Source of the DNA: Aralia elata
Lineage: Eukaryota; Streptophyta; Magnoliopsida; Apiales; Araliaceae
Length of the DNA: 64,000 bases
Direction of reading: 5' to 3'
Assembly: GCA_034770075.1 (NCBI GenBank)
Contig: CM068377.1
Coordinates: 59,018,275-59,082,274, forward strand
The notes under the pieces were generated by a model, which saw only the letters and a program-made list of their open reading frames with translations, was not told the DNA's origin and did no database searches. Of the stretch, positions 10,333 to 22,838 are shown one piece after another; positions within the stretch are counted from its first letter, which is position 1, and every line of letters begins with the position of its first letter. Position numbers and translations under genes: made by a program.

Positions 10333-11941
10333 TGTAATACCCATGTTCTGCTTCCCACATCGCTCATCCACTAAAGTTCCTTCCCTTTCCTTACCTATAT
10401 ATATATAACTAATATTTATTTTATTTAATAAACAATAAGGATTTTCTTATTTTAAGAAAAGACTTTTTGTGTGAAGTCCTTTTTAGTAAGGACCTCCTTA
10501 GTTAAAAATTTTCAGTAACGAGGGCATAGGCACACTACGCACCTCATAATTTCGGGTATGTTTTCTTTCTTTCTTATGTATTTATTTAATTTAATTTTCT
10601 GTATTTCTATTAATTTATTTTAGTTAGTTTATTAGTTAATATTTTGGTATTATTTTGGCTAGGTATTATGTATCTCTTTAATTTATTAATTTAATAAATA
10701 TTATGGGGGTTTAATATATGCATACAAACTATTAATACTAATATTGTAGTATTTAATAAAATATATTATTTTTGTGAATAGATTACTTTGAGCGAGCCTA
10801 ACTAATTGCATCTGTAATTGTGGGAATTGCATTACGTACTCCAGGTACGGATTCCGTACTCCTTCAGCGATAGTCTTCTGAAATTTAATTGATTCGTTTT
10901 GTTCCGCGTTTTGAATTCCGTTATTATTTCACATGATTGTTTTTTGTGAAATTCATATAATTCTTTCATTTTTGAGTTGATACATATGACTCGTATTTGT
11001 ACTTTTTGAGTTGGATTATCATGTCTACTATTTATTTTGATATCTGTAGAACAGTACAAGTTGTTACCTTCTTTTGAGATATTATGATTATGATTTGATT
11101 TGGTTCAACATGTACGTATAGAACCCTTTTTGTTGGTATTGTGTCACATGTGTTGTGACATGGTATTTTTTTAGAATATACCGTAGGGTATACCTGAGCT
11201 ATAACCACCTGTGGGGGTACCACAGGCATGTCGTCTTGGCACGAGAGACATGACACTTCCGTGGCAGTGTGATTAGTCCACGGCGTCTCTGTTCTGTGCT
11301 CCGATGGGAGTTGGTCGTTTGGTGATTTGTTGTGAGAGGCGTATGGGTCGGCCCTAGTTTTCTGTTCTGTTCTGCAGATTGGTGATGTTGTGCCAAACAC
11401 GCCTTCTGATTTTGCATGCATTTGGATTCGCGGTCCAATGTGTGATTGCTTATGTAGCATTATTGACTTGTCTATGTGGCAAGCTATATTTCTGAGCTCG
11501 GTATGAAATAACACCCAGCCATTTGATTCAGCCTATTACTTCGTTGTGTTAATTCGTTTCAGTTCAGTTCAGTTCCTTAATTGATTTAGTTAAATTCAGT
11601 TCATTATTCTGTGCTCTATATCCGTACTGGGCATTTGGCTCATGCTGTGTCTTTCTTCCGGCAGGTACTCAAGGGGATCATAGGCAAGTGTGATGAGAGC
11701 TCCTCACCTAGATGGTTTAGATATTTTGGTTATGTTTTGATGTTGGATCTCTGTTTAGAGTTGTATTGAACCTTTATTAAGATTAGGATGTACTAAACAG
11801 TATGTATTTTGAGCCGGTTGGGCGGTTGTTAATAAACTCTTAAAACTAACCTTTTCTGGTTTATAATTTTGGTGTTAGTTATATTTCTGTTGTGCTTTGC
11901 ACGTGACCTCCCTTTTCTATTTTCGGAAAGGGGGTGTTACA
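10333..11941 (+). repeat. 5' LTR of the chromovirus
   Basis: TGTAATACCC...GGGTGTTACA, 1609 bp, with TG...CA ends and a short terminal inverted repeat (TGTAA/TTACA). Its length equals that of the 3' LTR exactly. A run CCTATATATATATAAC near 10398-10412 could be the TATA box, although it lies unusually close to the LTR start. Confidence 0.96.
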
Positions 11942-11945
11942 GAGT

Positions 11946-11957
11946 TGGTATCAGAGC
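11946..11957 (+). other. Primer binding site of the chromovirus (tRNA-iMet type)
   Basis: TGGTATCAGAGC lies four bases after the LTR end and is complementary to the 3' end of initiator tRNA-Met, the usual primer of this lineage. Confidence 0.93.
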
Positions 11958-12110
11958 CTAGGTTCTTTCTTGTAGAAAACCTATTTAGGTTTGACCTGTG
12001 AGTTATGGGTAGACTTTGGGTTAGGTTTTTGTTCCATATGATATATCGTTCAGCTATCATATTAATCGGATTCAAATTATTTTGCTTCAGTCCATTGTTT
12101 TCTTTATTAG

Positions 12111-15100
12111 ATGGCTCGTAGATCCGCTAGAGTTGCTGGTAGACGAGGAAATAGTAGGGGAAGAGGCGTGCACCAAACCGATGTACATTCTGATATGCAG
12201 CGTGATGCGCAGCCTAATAATCAAGATAATGCTCAATTGGCAGCTTTGGTAAATCAGGCGATTAATCAGGCTTTGCCGCAATTGGTAGCACAAGTGGTTC
12301 AGGCAATGCAACAACCGACACCAGAAATTCCTAATCAAAGAAACCCCGGGAATGGTGGTTCGCAGACAAATGAAGAAGAAGTGAATACTGTTGGGGTTGA
12401 TCCATCCATTGTTCCGATGTATTTGTGGTTAGAAAGGTTCCAAAAACAGAAACCACAATCATTCACTTCAGCCCCAACTCCAATTGATGCAGAGAATTGG
12501 GTTTCCCATTTAGAAAAGATATTTGATGTGCTAGGATGCTCGGATAACCAGAAAGTGGTACTAGCTAGTTATAAATTAGAGGGGGATGCGCAAAGGTGGT
12601 GGAAAGCAATGAAAGTAACAAAGGGTGATGGATTTGTAGAGGCACTTACCTGGGCGGAGTTTTGTGATATCTTTTATCAACAATACTTCTCAGCTGCTGA
12701 TAAAGAGGCTTATGGTAGAGAGTATCTGTCTATTCGACAAAAGGAGGATGAGTCTGTTATGGATTTTATGACAAGGTTCACTAGGCTGGCAAGTTTTGCA
12801 GGAACCTCAGCAGGGACTGCATCAGAACAAGCTGAGAAATTTAAGTGGAGAATTCATTATAAGTATCGCCAACATCTCATTAACATTAAATTCGAAGATG
12901 TGTCAGCAGTGGCTAATGCAGCCAAGAATATTGAGATGGAGCGACAAGACTTTCGAGCTTCTAAACCGGAGGGAGGTCGAAAGAGGGATAGAAATGACCA
13001 GCAGAGTCAAGTTTCGGATCAGCAGGGGAGAAATCAGAATGGTCAGTGGAACAAGAACCGAGGTGGTCAACAGAGACATTGGCGTGGCCAGAATCAGAAC
13101 ACAAGTTATCAACAGTTGCCTCAACAAGGCCATAATCGTCAGCAATGGCAAAATCGTCAGCAAGGGCAAAATCAGGGTCGTTACCCAGGACCAGCAGGTG
13201 GGGATAACCCTAATCTCATTCCAATAGCTCCTTGTGCTACTTGTGGGGCTAATCATCCAGGAAGACCTTGTCATAGAGCTACTGGTGCATGCTTTTTGTG
13301 TGGTCAGTTGGGCCATCTTGCCAAAGATTGTACTCGACCACGTGGTAATGGTGGAGGTGGTGATAATGGTGGCAATGTTGGTCAGCGCCGTGGTGGACGA
13401 GTCTTCGCCTTGACACATAATCAGGCAGCAGGTGCCCCAGGTACTGTTTCTGGCACTCTTTTAGTTGGCAATCGTGAGGCTTCCATTTTATTTGATACTG
13501 GCTCGACCCATTCGATTGTTGCAAATTCTTTTGTTCGACACCTTGGTGTGTCATCTCAGTCTTTAAATTCTGCTATGTCTATTACTACCCCGATGGGAAT
13601 TTCTATTGTTATCTCTGATTTGTATCGAGATTGTCCTATTAGTTTTGAAGATAAGATTCGTGGGGTAAATCTTTTACCGATGGGTATGCACGATTTTGAT
13701 GTGATTCTTGGAATGGACTGGTTAGATACGCACCAGGCCACTATCGATTGTCAATCGAAGAGAGTTATCTTTGGGGATTTGAAGTCCCCAGATTTCGTGT
13801 ATCAAGGTTCACGACCGGGTAAGGTGGTGAAATTAATTTCAGCTCTAAAAGCTGGAAAATTGGTGGCTAGGGGTTGTGAGGGATATTTAGCAATTGTGAA
13901 TAACACCTCTATGGGAGAGTCTCGTATTGAGGATGTTCCGATTGTTCGTGAATTTTCTGATGTGTTTCCAGAGGAATTGTCAGGATTGCCACCGCAACGG
14001 GAAGTTGAGTTTACTATTGAGCTTGTTCCTGGTGCAGAGCCTATCTCTAAGGCACCGTATAGGATGGCACCATTGGAATTGCAAGAGTTGAAGGAGCAGT
14101 TGCAAGAATTATTAGATCGTGGTGTCATTCGACCGAGTGTTTCACCATGGGGAGCTCCGGTTTTATTTGTAAAGAAGAAGGATGGGTCTATGAGGTTATG
14201 TATAGACTACAGAGAGTTAAACAAGATTACCATCAGGAATCGGTACCCTTTACCGAGGATTGATGATTTATTTGACCAACTTCAAGGGGCGAAGTATTTT
14301 TCGAAGATAGACTTGAGATCAGGTTATCATCAGTTGAGGGTAAGAGATGAGGATGTCTCTAAGACAGCTTTTCGTACTCGTTATGGGCATTACGAGTTTC
14401 TGGTGATGCCATTTGGGTTGACTAATGCTCCAGCAGTATTTATGGATTTGATGAATCGGGTGTTTAGAGAGTACTTGGACAAATTTGTCATTGTCTTTAT
14501 TGATGACATTTTGATTTATTCTAAGTCTAAGGAGGAGCATGAGGAACATCTTCGCATAATTTTGAAAATTTTACGAAAAGAGAAGTTATATGCTAAATTC
14601 TCCAAATGTGAGTTTTGGTTGGAGCAAGTTATATTTCTGGGCCACATTGTGTCTGCTGAAGGCATTAAGGTGGATCCTGCAAAGGTTGAAGCTATCACTA
14701 AATGGCCGAGACCTACTACGGTGACGGAGGTTAGGAGTTTTTTGGGTTTGGCAGGGTATTATAGGCGATTTGTAGAAGGGTTCTCTTTACTTGCCTTGCC
14801 ATTGACTCAGTTGATGAGAAAGGGCACGAAGTTTGTGTGGAATGAGGAACGCGAGAAGAGTTTTGAGGAGTTGAAGAAACGGCTTGTGACAGCTCCAATA
14901 CTTACATTGCCATCAGGGACAGGAGGTTACCAAATTTATAGTGATGCTTCTAAGAAGGGTTTGGGGTGTGTTTTGATGCAGCACGGTAAGGTGATTGCCT
15001 ATGCTTCTAGACAACTTAAACCTTATGAAGTAAACTACCCCACTCATGATTTGGAGTTGGCAGCAGTAATCTTTGCTTTGAAAATTTGGAGGCACTATTT

Positions 15101-16832
15101 GTATGGCGAGACTTGTGATATCTTCACCGATCACAAAAGTCTTAAGTACATCTTCACTCAGAAGGAGCTCAATATGAGGCAGAGGCGTTGGTTGGAGCTT
15201 CTTAAAGATTATGACGCTAGAATTCAATATCACCCTGGGAAGGCGAATGTAGTTGCAGATGCGCTTAGCCGAAAGAGTTCAGGGAGTGTAGTAGCCCTTA
15301 TTACACAACCACAACTTATTTCAGATATGGAACGGTTGGAGTTGGAGTTGTATGTACAAGGTGCAGATGGACTTTTAGCAGGTATGAGAGTGGAGCCCTC
15401 TCTTATCTCAAAGGTTAAGGAAGCTCAAAAAGAAGATGGCGAGTTATGGGCAATAGCGCAAAATTTGGAGGGGGGAAAGCAGCCTGAGTTTCGTATTGAT
15501 GACCATTGTGTGATTTGGTTGGGTAAGCGGTTGTGTGTGCCGTCAGATCCAACTATTCGGGAGGCAGTATTAGCTGAAGCTCATAGTTCACCATTTTCTA
15601 TTCATCCGGGTTCTACGAAGATGTATAGGGATTTAAAGAAGAATTTTTGGTGGAATGGGATGAAGCGAGATGTGGCTGAATATGTAGGAAGATGTCTTAC
15701 TTGTTAGCACGTGAAATTTGAACATCAACGTGCTAGTGGATTACTGCAACAATTAGATATTCCTGTTTGGAAGTGGGAAGATATTACAATGGATTTTGTA
15801 ACTGGGTTGCCAAAAACGTTCAAGAAGAATGATGTTATTTGGGTTGTAGTAGATCGATTAACCAAATCAGCTCACTTCTTGGCTATCCAGGAGGGTTATT
15901 CTGTAGATAAGTTAGCACAAATCTTTCAACAGGAGGTTGTTAGACTTCACGGAACTCCAGTGTCAATTGTTTCAGATCGAGATCCACGATTCACTTCACG
16001 GTTCTGGAAAGGGTTTCAACGAGCTTGGGGCACTCGATTAAAATACAGTACTTCTTTCCATCCACAGACTGATGGGCAATCTGAGAGGACTATCCAGACT
16101 TTAGAGGATATGTTGAGGTCTTGCGCATTAGAATGGTCGGGTAATTGGGATGATTACTTGAGCCTTGTTGAGTTTGCTTATAACAATAGCTGGCATGCAA
16201 GCATTGATATGGCTCCATTTGAGGCATTATATGGTAGGAAGTGTCGGGCACCAACTTGTTGGGATGAGGTTGGTGAAAAGATCATAGAAGGGCCTGAGTT
16301 AGTTCAGATCACTACGGAGAAGGTGGCGGTGGCTAAGGAGAAATTGCAGTCGGCTCGATCACGGCAGAAGAGTTATGCTGATAAGCATAGGAAGACCTTA
16401 GAGTTTCAACCTGGTGAACACGTGTTTTTAAAAGTTTCTCCTTGGAAGGGTATTCGACGATTTGGATTGAAAGGTAAACTTAGTCCACGTTATATTGGGT
16501 CATTTGAGATTCTGGAAAGGGTTGGCGAAGTTGCATATCGGTTAGCTCTGCCTCCACAATTAGCTCATGTGCAAAATGTGTTCCATGTGTCGGTGTTGAG
16601 AAGTTATCATTATCATCCGTTGCATGTGGTACAATATTCGTTCGATAAAATTCGGAAGGATCTTACTTGTGAAGAACAAGCCGAGAAAATTTTAGATCGA
16701 CAAGAGCGGATTATGAGGAGGAAAACAATTTCGTTTGTTAAAGTTTTGTGGAAAAATCATTCGGAACGAGAGGCAACTTGGGAGATGGAGAAGTCTATCC
16801 GGGCGGAGTATCCGCATCTTTTTGATAATTAG
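12111..16832 (+). pseudogene. Chromovirus gag-pol polyprotein, one in-frame stop
   Basis: One continuous frame of 1573 codons, broken only by TAG at 15705-15707. Order, with approximate residues: Gag (1-380); CX2CX4HX4C knuckle at about 394-407 (CFLC...H...C); aspartic protease with DTGS at about 463; RT with the FIDD catalytic box at about 796; RNase H (SDAS, HDLELAAV, FTDHKS and ADALSR) at about 940-1060; integrase zinc-binding region ending CLTC, immediately followed by the stop; integrase core with D in MDFVTG, D in SDRDPR and E in GQSERT; and a C-terminal chromodomain (about the last 55 residues) with the aromatic WEME-type motif. All catalytic residues I looked for are present. Chromodomains of this lineage guide integration toward heterochromatin. 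Confidence 0.95.
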
Positions 16833-16870
16833 GCACGTTCCTTTTCTTTTGATTCCGAGGACAGAATCCT

Positions 16871-16887
16871 TTTTAAGGGGGAAGTAA
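16871..16887 (+). other. Polypurine tract of the chromovirus
   Basis: TTTTAAGGGGGAAGTAA lies directly before the TG of the 3' LTR, where plus-strand DNA synthesis starts. Confidence 0.88.
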
Positions 16888-18496
16888 TGTAATACCCATG
16901 TTCTGCTTCCCACATCGCTCATCCACTAAAGTTCCTTCCCTTTCCTTACCTATATATATATAACTAATATTTATTTTATTTAATAAACAATAAGGATTTT
17001 CTTATTTTAAGAAAAGACTTTTTGTGTGAAGTCCTTTTTAGTAAGGACCTCCTTAGTTAAAAATTTTCAGTAACGAGGGCATAGGCACACTACGCACCTC
17101 ATAATTTCGGGTATGTTTTCTTTCTTTCTTATGTATTTATTTAATTTAATTTTCTGTATTTCTATTAATTTATTTTAGTTAGTTTATTAGTTAATATTTT
17201 GGTATTATTTTGGCTAGGTATTATGTATCTCTTTAATTTATTAATTTAATAAATATTATGGGGGTTCAATATATGCATACAAACTATTAATACTAATATT
17301 GTAGTATTTAATAAAATATATTATTTTTGTGAATAGATTACTTTGAGCGAGCCTAACTAATTGCATCTGTAATTGTGGGAATTGCATTACGTACTCCAGG
17401 TACGGATTCCGTACTCCTTCAGCGATAGTCTTCTGAAATTTAATTGATTCGTTTTGTTCCGCGTTTTGAATTCCGTTATTATTTCACATGATTGTTTTTT
17501 GTGAAATTCATATAATTCTTTCATTTTTGAGTTGATACATATGACTCGTATTTGTACTTTTTGAGTTGGATTATCATGTCTACTATTTATTTTGATATCT
17601 GTAGAACAGTATAGGTTGTTACCTTCTTTTGAGATATTATGATTATGATTTGATTTGGTTCAACATGTACGTATAGAACCCTTTTTGTTGGTATTGTGTC
17701 ACATGTGTTGTGACATGGTATTTTGTTAGAATATACCGTAGGGTATACCTGAGCTATAACCACCTGTGGGGGTACCACAGGCATGTCGTCTTGGCACGAG
17801 AGACATGACACTTCCGTGGCAGTGTGATTAGTCCACGGCGTCTCTGTTCTGTGCTCCGATGGGAGTTGGTCGTTTGGTGATTTGTTGTGAGAGGCGTATG
17901 GGTCGGCCCTAGTTTTCTGTTCTGTTCTGCAGATTGGTGATGTTGTGCCAAACACGCCTTCTGATTTTGCATGCATTTGGATTCGCGGTCCAATGTGTGA
18001 TTGCTTATGTAGCATTATTGACTTGTCTATGTGGCAAGCTATATTTCTGAGCTCGGTATGAAATAACACCCAGCCATTTGATTCAGCCTATTACTTCGTT
18101 GTGTTAATTCGTTTCAGTTCAGTTCAGTTCCTTAATTGATTTAGTTAAATTCAGTTCATTATTCTGTGCTCTATATCCGTACTGGGCATTTGGCTCATGC
18201 TGTGTCTTTCTTCCGGCAGGTACTCAAGGGGATCATGGGCAAGTGTGATGAGAGCTCCTCACCTAGATGGTTTAGATATTTTGGTTATGTTTTGATGTTG
18301 GATCTCTGTTTAGAGTTGTATTGAACCTTTATTAAGATTAGGATGTACTAAACAGTATGTATTTTGAGCCGGTTGGGCGGTTGTTAATAAACTCTTAAAA
18401 CTAACCTTTTCTGGTTTATAATTTTGGTGTTAGTTATATTTCTGTTGTGCTTTGCACGTGACCTCCCTTTTCTATTTTCGGAAAGGGGGTGTTACA
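16888..18496 (+). repeat. 3' LTR of the chromovirus
   Basis: Same 1609-bp length as the 5' LTR and nearly identical. It ends GGGTGTTACA, then the ATTGT duplication. Confidence 0.96.
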
Positions 18497-18501
18497 ATTG
18501 T
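18497..18501 (+). other. Target-site duplication, right copy
   Basis: ATTGT, matching 10328-10332. The gag-like frame of unit 3 resumes at GCTGAC. Confidence 0.95.
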
Positions 18502-19503
18502 GCTGACAATCACCCGAGTCATCAATGCACCATCAGTTTTGGACCGGTACAATACGGTGGTGATCACCTCAACAACTATGATTATCCCGATTATCACCAA
18601 GATTGGGGGTATCACCCGGATTCTATATGGAGCTACAATTATGATGATCAATACTATGCTCCAAGTCCAGTTGTTGCACCGGAATTCTCATGTCCAACTC
18701 TATTGCCACAAGAAGAGAAGATGTCAAACTTTGAGGAACTTGTGTCTATGATCATGGCTTCGAAGGAGGAGATGCTGAAAAGTCAGGAAATATCAATTCA
18801 AAATCTTCAGAATCAGATTGATCAAATGTTCAAAGCTTTGAACAACTGTCCTCAAAATTATTGGTGTTATGACATGGATTCCGAGACTTATGGTGAGCCC
18901 GAGCCAAATCTGCAACTGGATGCGCCACAAGATGTCGACAAAGCGGAGACAAGTGAGGCTATGAAAAATGAGGCCACCGAAGATCTATCTGTAAGTGCTA
19001 ACGAAGATGAGCCGATTGTATTAGTGCCCCAAGTGCCTTCATCAGTAAAATTCAAGAATCCAGTCAGTTTTGCAAAATCATGCCCTATTGGAAGTCATGT
19101 TGTCGGCAAAGCTCCTTTTGACATGAGAGCTAACATAAATATGGAACCATGGTGGGCCGAGGAAATGAAGATAGAAGAAGAGCCCGTTGTGCTTGTCAAG
19201 CCCCAATGCCCCAATCTTATCATAGACACAACGGAAGAGGAAGCACCTAGTTTTTCAACGTTCGCAATTGGGCACTTATCTAAAAAGATCAAACTAGGTG
19301 ATCTTGATACAATGACTCCTACTAAAGCGAAGCCCTCAAATGTTACATCACTACCAATGGATGAAGCGGACGGGGAAAGCTTCTTTGTGCCATTAATTGA
19401 AATTAAGTTTGGGGGTCACCAACCAGGCATGCATGCCATGCAAATCAAAGAAAGAACAGCGAGGCGGCATGCAATGGTCAATTTTGCGATTGATCCGGAT
19501 TGA
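18502..19503 (+). pseudogene. Gag-like ORF, unit 3, 3' part
   Basis: It continues the frame interrupted at 10332 and supplies the knuckle's H and last C, the coiled-coil tract and the acidic C-terminus. It is open to the end, with GAGCCC where units 1, 4, 5 and 6 have TAGCCC. It ends IDPD; units 1, 2, 4 and 5 end IEPD. Confidence 0.8.
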
Positions 19504-20774
19504 AATGAAATGGAGGAGTCGGGCTAACGACTTTAAACCAGGCGCTTCTTGGGAGGTAACCCAAGTTTACTATTTTGTTTTTATTTTTGTTTGATTGCAT
19601 TTTAGTGGTTTAATTGCATTTTAATTTCTTTAGTCATTTGCTTTCAGGTACGCTCCCAACTTAGAGGTATTGAAAGATGATATCAATGGCGCTTGACACG
19701 ATTTCAGGGAAGTCTTCTATTTTAATTTTTCCTATATCAGACATTGAGGACAATGTCAAGTTTAAGTTTGGGGGTAGTACTTCGTATTTGTGTGTTTTTA
19801 ATTTAGTTTTTATGTGATTTAAGATATGTATTTTTGTTCAAAAAAAAAAAATTCATTTATTTTTAGGATATGTCCCTTGAGCATTGTTTTAATTTGATTT
19901 GAACCATAATCCATGGTCTATGATAATGGCTTGTTTGAATTGATTCTAACTCATGGAAAATGGATAATTGTTATTTAGTCGTTGTGCTTATCGTTATTGT
20001 TGGTTATTATTTTGCTTATGCGTCCTTTCAGTTTTATGCACTCACCCATGAGTATTGAGTTAGTCGTATGCTTAGAGAAGGCTTTTATAACCGAATGCTT
20101 ATGGGAAATATCTATAAACTCTTGAACTCGTTTAAACATCACTCGAAGCAAGGTGTCCAAATTTGTTGTGTTTGAATTGTTGGTCATGTGGTGAGTTGAG
20201 ATGGAGCGTAAAACGCACTCACTCATGGACACATGCGTAGGAGAGATAGAGCGTAAAAACGCACTCTCTTATAATTTTAATAAAAGTGAGACATTTATGT
20301 TTATCAAATCTTGTGTTGGGTTGAGATGGAGCGTAAAACGCACTCACCCACAAGAGTGGACTTAGGATAAGATGGAGCATAAAATGCACTTACCTAGAGT
20401 CTTTTGATTTCAAATTTTTGAAAATTATGATTTGTATACCTTTGTATTGAGTGATGTGTTAAGCATGTAGTTTTTGGTGGTTTATTTTGATTATTTCATA
20501 AGGTAATGTGGTAGCATAGCTTCATTCGAGCTTGTTTGGTTTAGTGCTATTGGGTACTCGCACACACACGGAAGGGACATAAAGCAAGCTATAACTAGCT
20601 AATTAGACTTGCAACGTTTTGAAAGTTTCCTTGAGTTTTCACGTGTTTATGCTTTGAGACCATTGGTTAGCTTATTAACTCATTGCTCAAGATAGTTTTT
20701 ATTTAAAAATGTTTAGTTTTTATAGTTTGTGTGTTTTGCTTGAGGACAAGCAAAGGTTTAAGTTTGGGGGTATT
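19504..20774 (+). other. 3' untranslated region, unit 3
   Basis: Same plan as unit 2. Four stem-loops lie at 20192-20396; in the second, the loop has one extra A while the GCGT/ACGC stem is unchanged. A 9-bp segment (GTAAATATA) is missing near 20603, as in unit 4. The polypurine tract ends just before 20775. Confidence 0.75.
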
Positions 20775-22697
20775 TGATGAGTGTATTTTATATACACAAA
20801 TTGGGTACTTTTAGCCTTACTAATTTGTAAATCTTTAGCTATTTCGTTTGATTTTATGTGTTTTCATCTTATTATTGTGCAATGTAGCTTTGTATTACTT
20901 TTATATGTATTTGTGTGCTTTTATATATTTTTACGTTGTTTTGTAGGTATTGAAATAAAGGCCCCTTGAATCGATGCGTTTTTTGCTTGAATCTAGCATT
21001 TCTGCTGCTTGTTTCTCAATTTGACCCATGATGCAATCCGAATCTCTCAAAACTCAAAGCACAAAAGTTATAGATTTTGATCTTAGCTTTCCATAACATC
21101 CGGAATCATCCAATTTGAAGTTCGTATGAGAGAGTTATGGGCATTTTACCATCGGATTTTGCATTAATTTTACATAGCAGCTGCTTCCAGGCCAATTTGA
21201 TCCTTTCTCCGGCCATTATCTCGTCGAGCTCCAGTTATGGAAGTTGTAGAGCTACTTCTTAGCTTTCCATAGCCTCCTTAATCGCCTTAATCCGAGTTTG
21301 GACGAAGAAGTTATGGCCATTTTACCAACAGATGTCGAAACTGTCTCGCGGTACAGAACACCGCCGGGGCGACGGAATTCAGGCCAAAATCCTCGCCGAG
21401 GCGAGAAACACTTCTGATTCAGCGATGTTTTTGGTCCAAAACTCGGGAAATGCTAGGGTTTGGGTGACCCAACTGATATAACACCAAAGTGGCGGCTGGA
21501 ACTTCATTCTAACATATACCCACTCATTCTAACACATACCAACTCATTCCAACTCATTCTAACTCATTCTAACAACAAATCTAGAGAGAGGGAAGCTACC
21601 AAAACACATCATCAAGAAGGAAATGGGCTGCAAAACAAGGATTTTCCTGCAATTTCCAAGGAGCAAGTAAGGCAAGGAATATCAAATCTTGAAGGAAAGC
21701 TAGAGAACAAGAATCAACCCATCAAACAACCATTGAATATCTTCCTAAGGGGTTTTGTCATTCTATCTCTAGTATTCTCTTCTTAATTTGTAATTTCATC
21801 ATGATGTATAGATCAAATTTGATGTTTATTGTAATTCCCATGAACTAGAACTAATTTTCTAAGATTTCAATGGAACCCAATACATAGTTTGAATTGAATG
21901 CTCTCTCTTTGATGTTGGTTAATTATTTGTGATTGGATATCATAATTTGTGCTTTATATATTAATTACCTTGCTAGTAATTACCTTGGGAACTTATATGG
22001 AATTGAGAGAGGAAGTATAGGTTGAGACCTTGTTATGATATCATGTGAAAATTAGATATTCCTATGGGTAATTTATGAAATTAAGTGACGTGTGTTTTAT
22101 TTATTACCCTCATGAATGGATAATTTGATTGTATTTAGGATAGACATATACCTAAATACCACATGTATCCATTTGAGAATCATGTTTAATGATTTCCATT
22201 GCGAAAGTTGGTAATTGATAGGGTGATTAATGAGATTTGGTGACACGTGTCTTGTTGATTATTCTTGATATTGGATTCTTGCTAGTGTGTAGAATAGAGA
22301 TATTTATACACCGCATTGGGAAATACGTATTTGACCATCGAGAGAGGCTTGTATATACTTGTAAATTCTCGGATAACAATCCTTGTGATTTAACTAGTTG
22401 AAAAGAGAGAGTTAGGATATTCAAGTGAAGTGTTGGGGGAAATTGTGATCTTAGACTTGTTAATATTTGATTTCATTATCTTAAAGTTTTCCATAGTTCT
22501 TTGATTATTTGTTATCTTCATTAATGCAAAACAACAAAAATAATTATCGTTTGTTTAAATAAGATTGAGATGATAAAAGGTTAATACTTGGAAAAGACTA
22601 GTAACAATTCCTCGTGGGATCGATACTCTACTTACTCTTTATTACTTGTTGACCGCGTATACTTGCGCGTAATTGTCGTTATATTAATCGGACAACA
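20775..22697 (+). repeat. LTR 3 of the array
   Basis: TGATGAGTGT...GGACAACA, 1923 bp, the shortest complete LTR. It has a single copy of the 17-bp GC-rich repeat (21361-21375) and lacks ACCTTCTAAC, as LTR 0 does. Confidence 0.92.
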
Positions 22698-22703
22698 AGT
22701 TTT

Positions 22704-22721
22704 TGGCGCCGTTGCCGGGGA
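22704..22721 (+). other. Primer binding site, unit 4 (tRNA-Asp type)
   Basis: Exact 18-base match to the other intact copies. Confidence 0.85.
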
Positions 22722-22838
22722 ATTATCTTTCTAGTGTTTTTCCAATATTAGTCATAATCAAATTGATCTTAATTTAAATTTGTGTATAAATTTATTTTTA
22801 CTTTATTTTAACATTTTTGATGCTTCACGAGGTACACC

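Larger units (their letters stand above)
10333..18496 (+). mobile_element. Complete Ty3/gypsy chromovirus (Del/Tekay-like), recent insertion
   Basis: An 8164-bp element with two 1609-bp LTRs, a 5-bp target duplication (ATTGT), an initiator tRNA-Met type PBS, one gag-pol frame and a polypurine tract. Domains run Gag, protease, RT, RNase H, integrase, chromodomain, the order of plant chromoviruses. The LTRs differ at only five positions by eye (near 10707, 11049-11052, 11169 and 11690 against the 3' copy), so the insertion is young. A single TAG interrupts the polyprotein, so this copy probably cannot move by itself without readthrough or help in trans. Confidence 0.96.

Noticed and set aside
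11032..11514. Minus-strand ORFs of 160 codons in both chromovirus LTRs (also 17587-18069)
   Set aside because: They lie within LTRs, are antisense to the element and carry no recognisable domain; duplication explains their recurrence.
18424..18501. Extended N-terminus of the 18424-19503 frame reading from the chromovirus LTR into the gag-like ORF
   Set aside because: The LTR part is open by chance; it is a junction artefact of the insertion, not a fusion gene, unless transcripts show otherwise.
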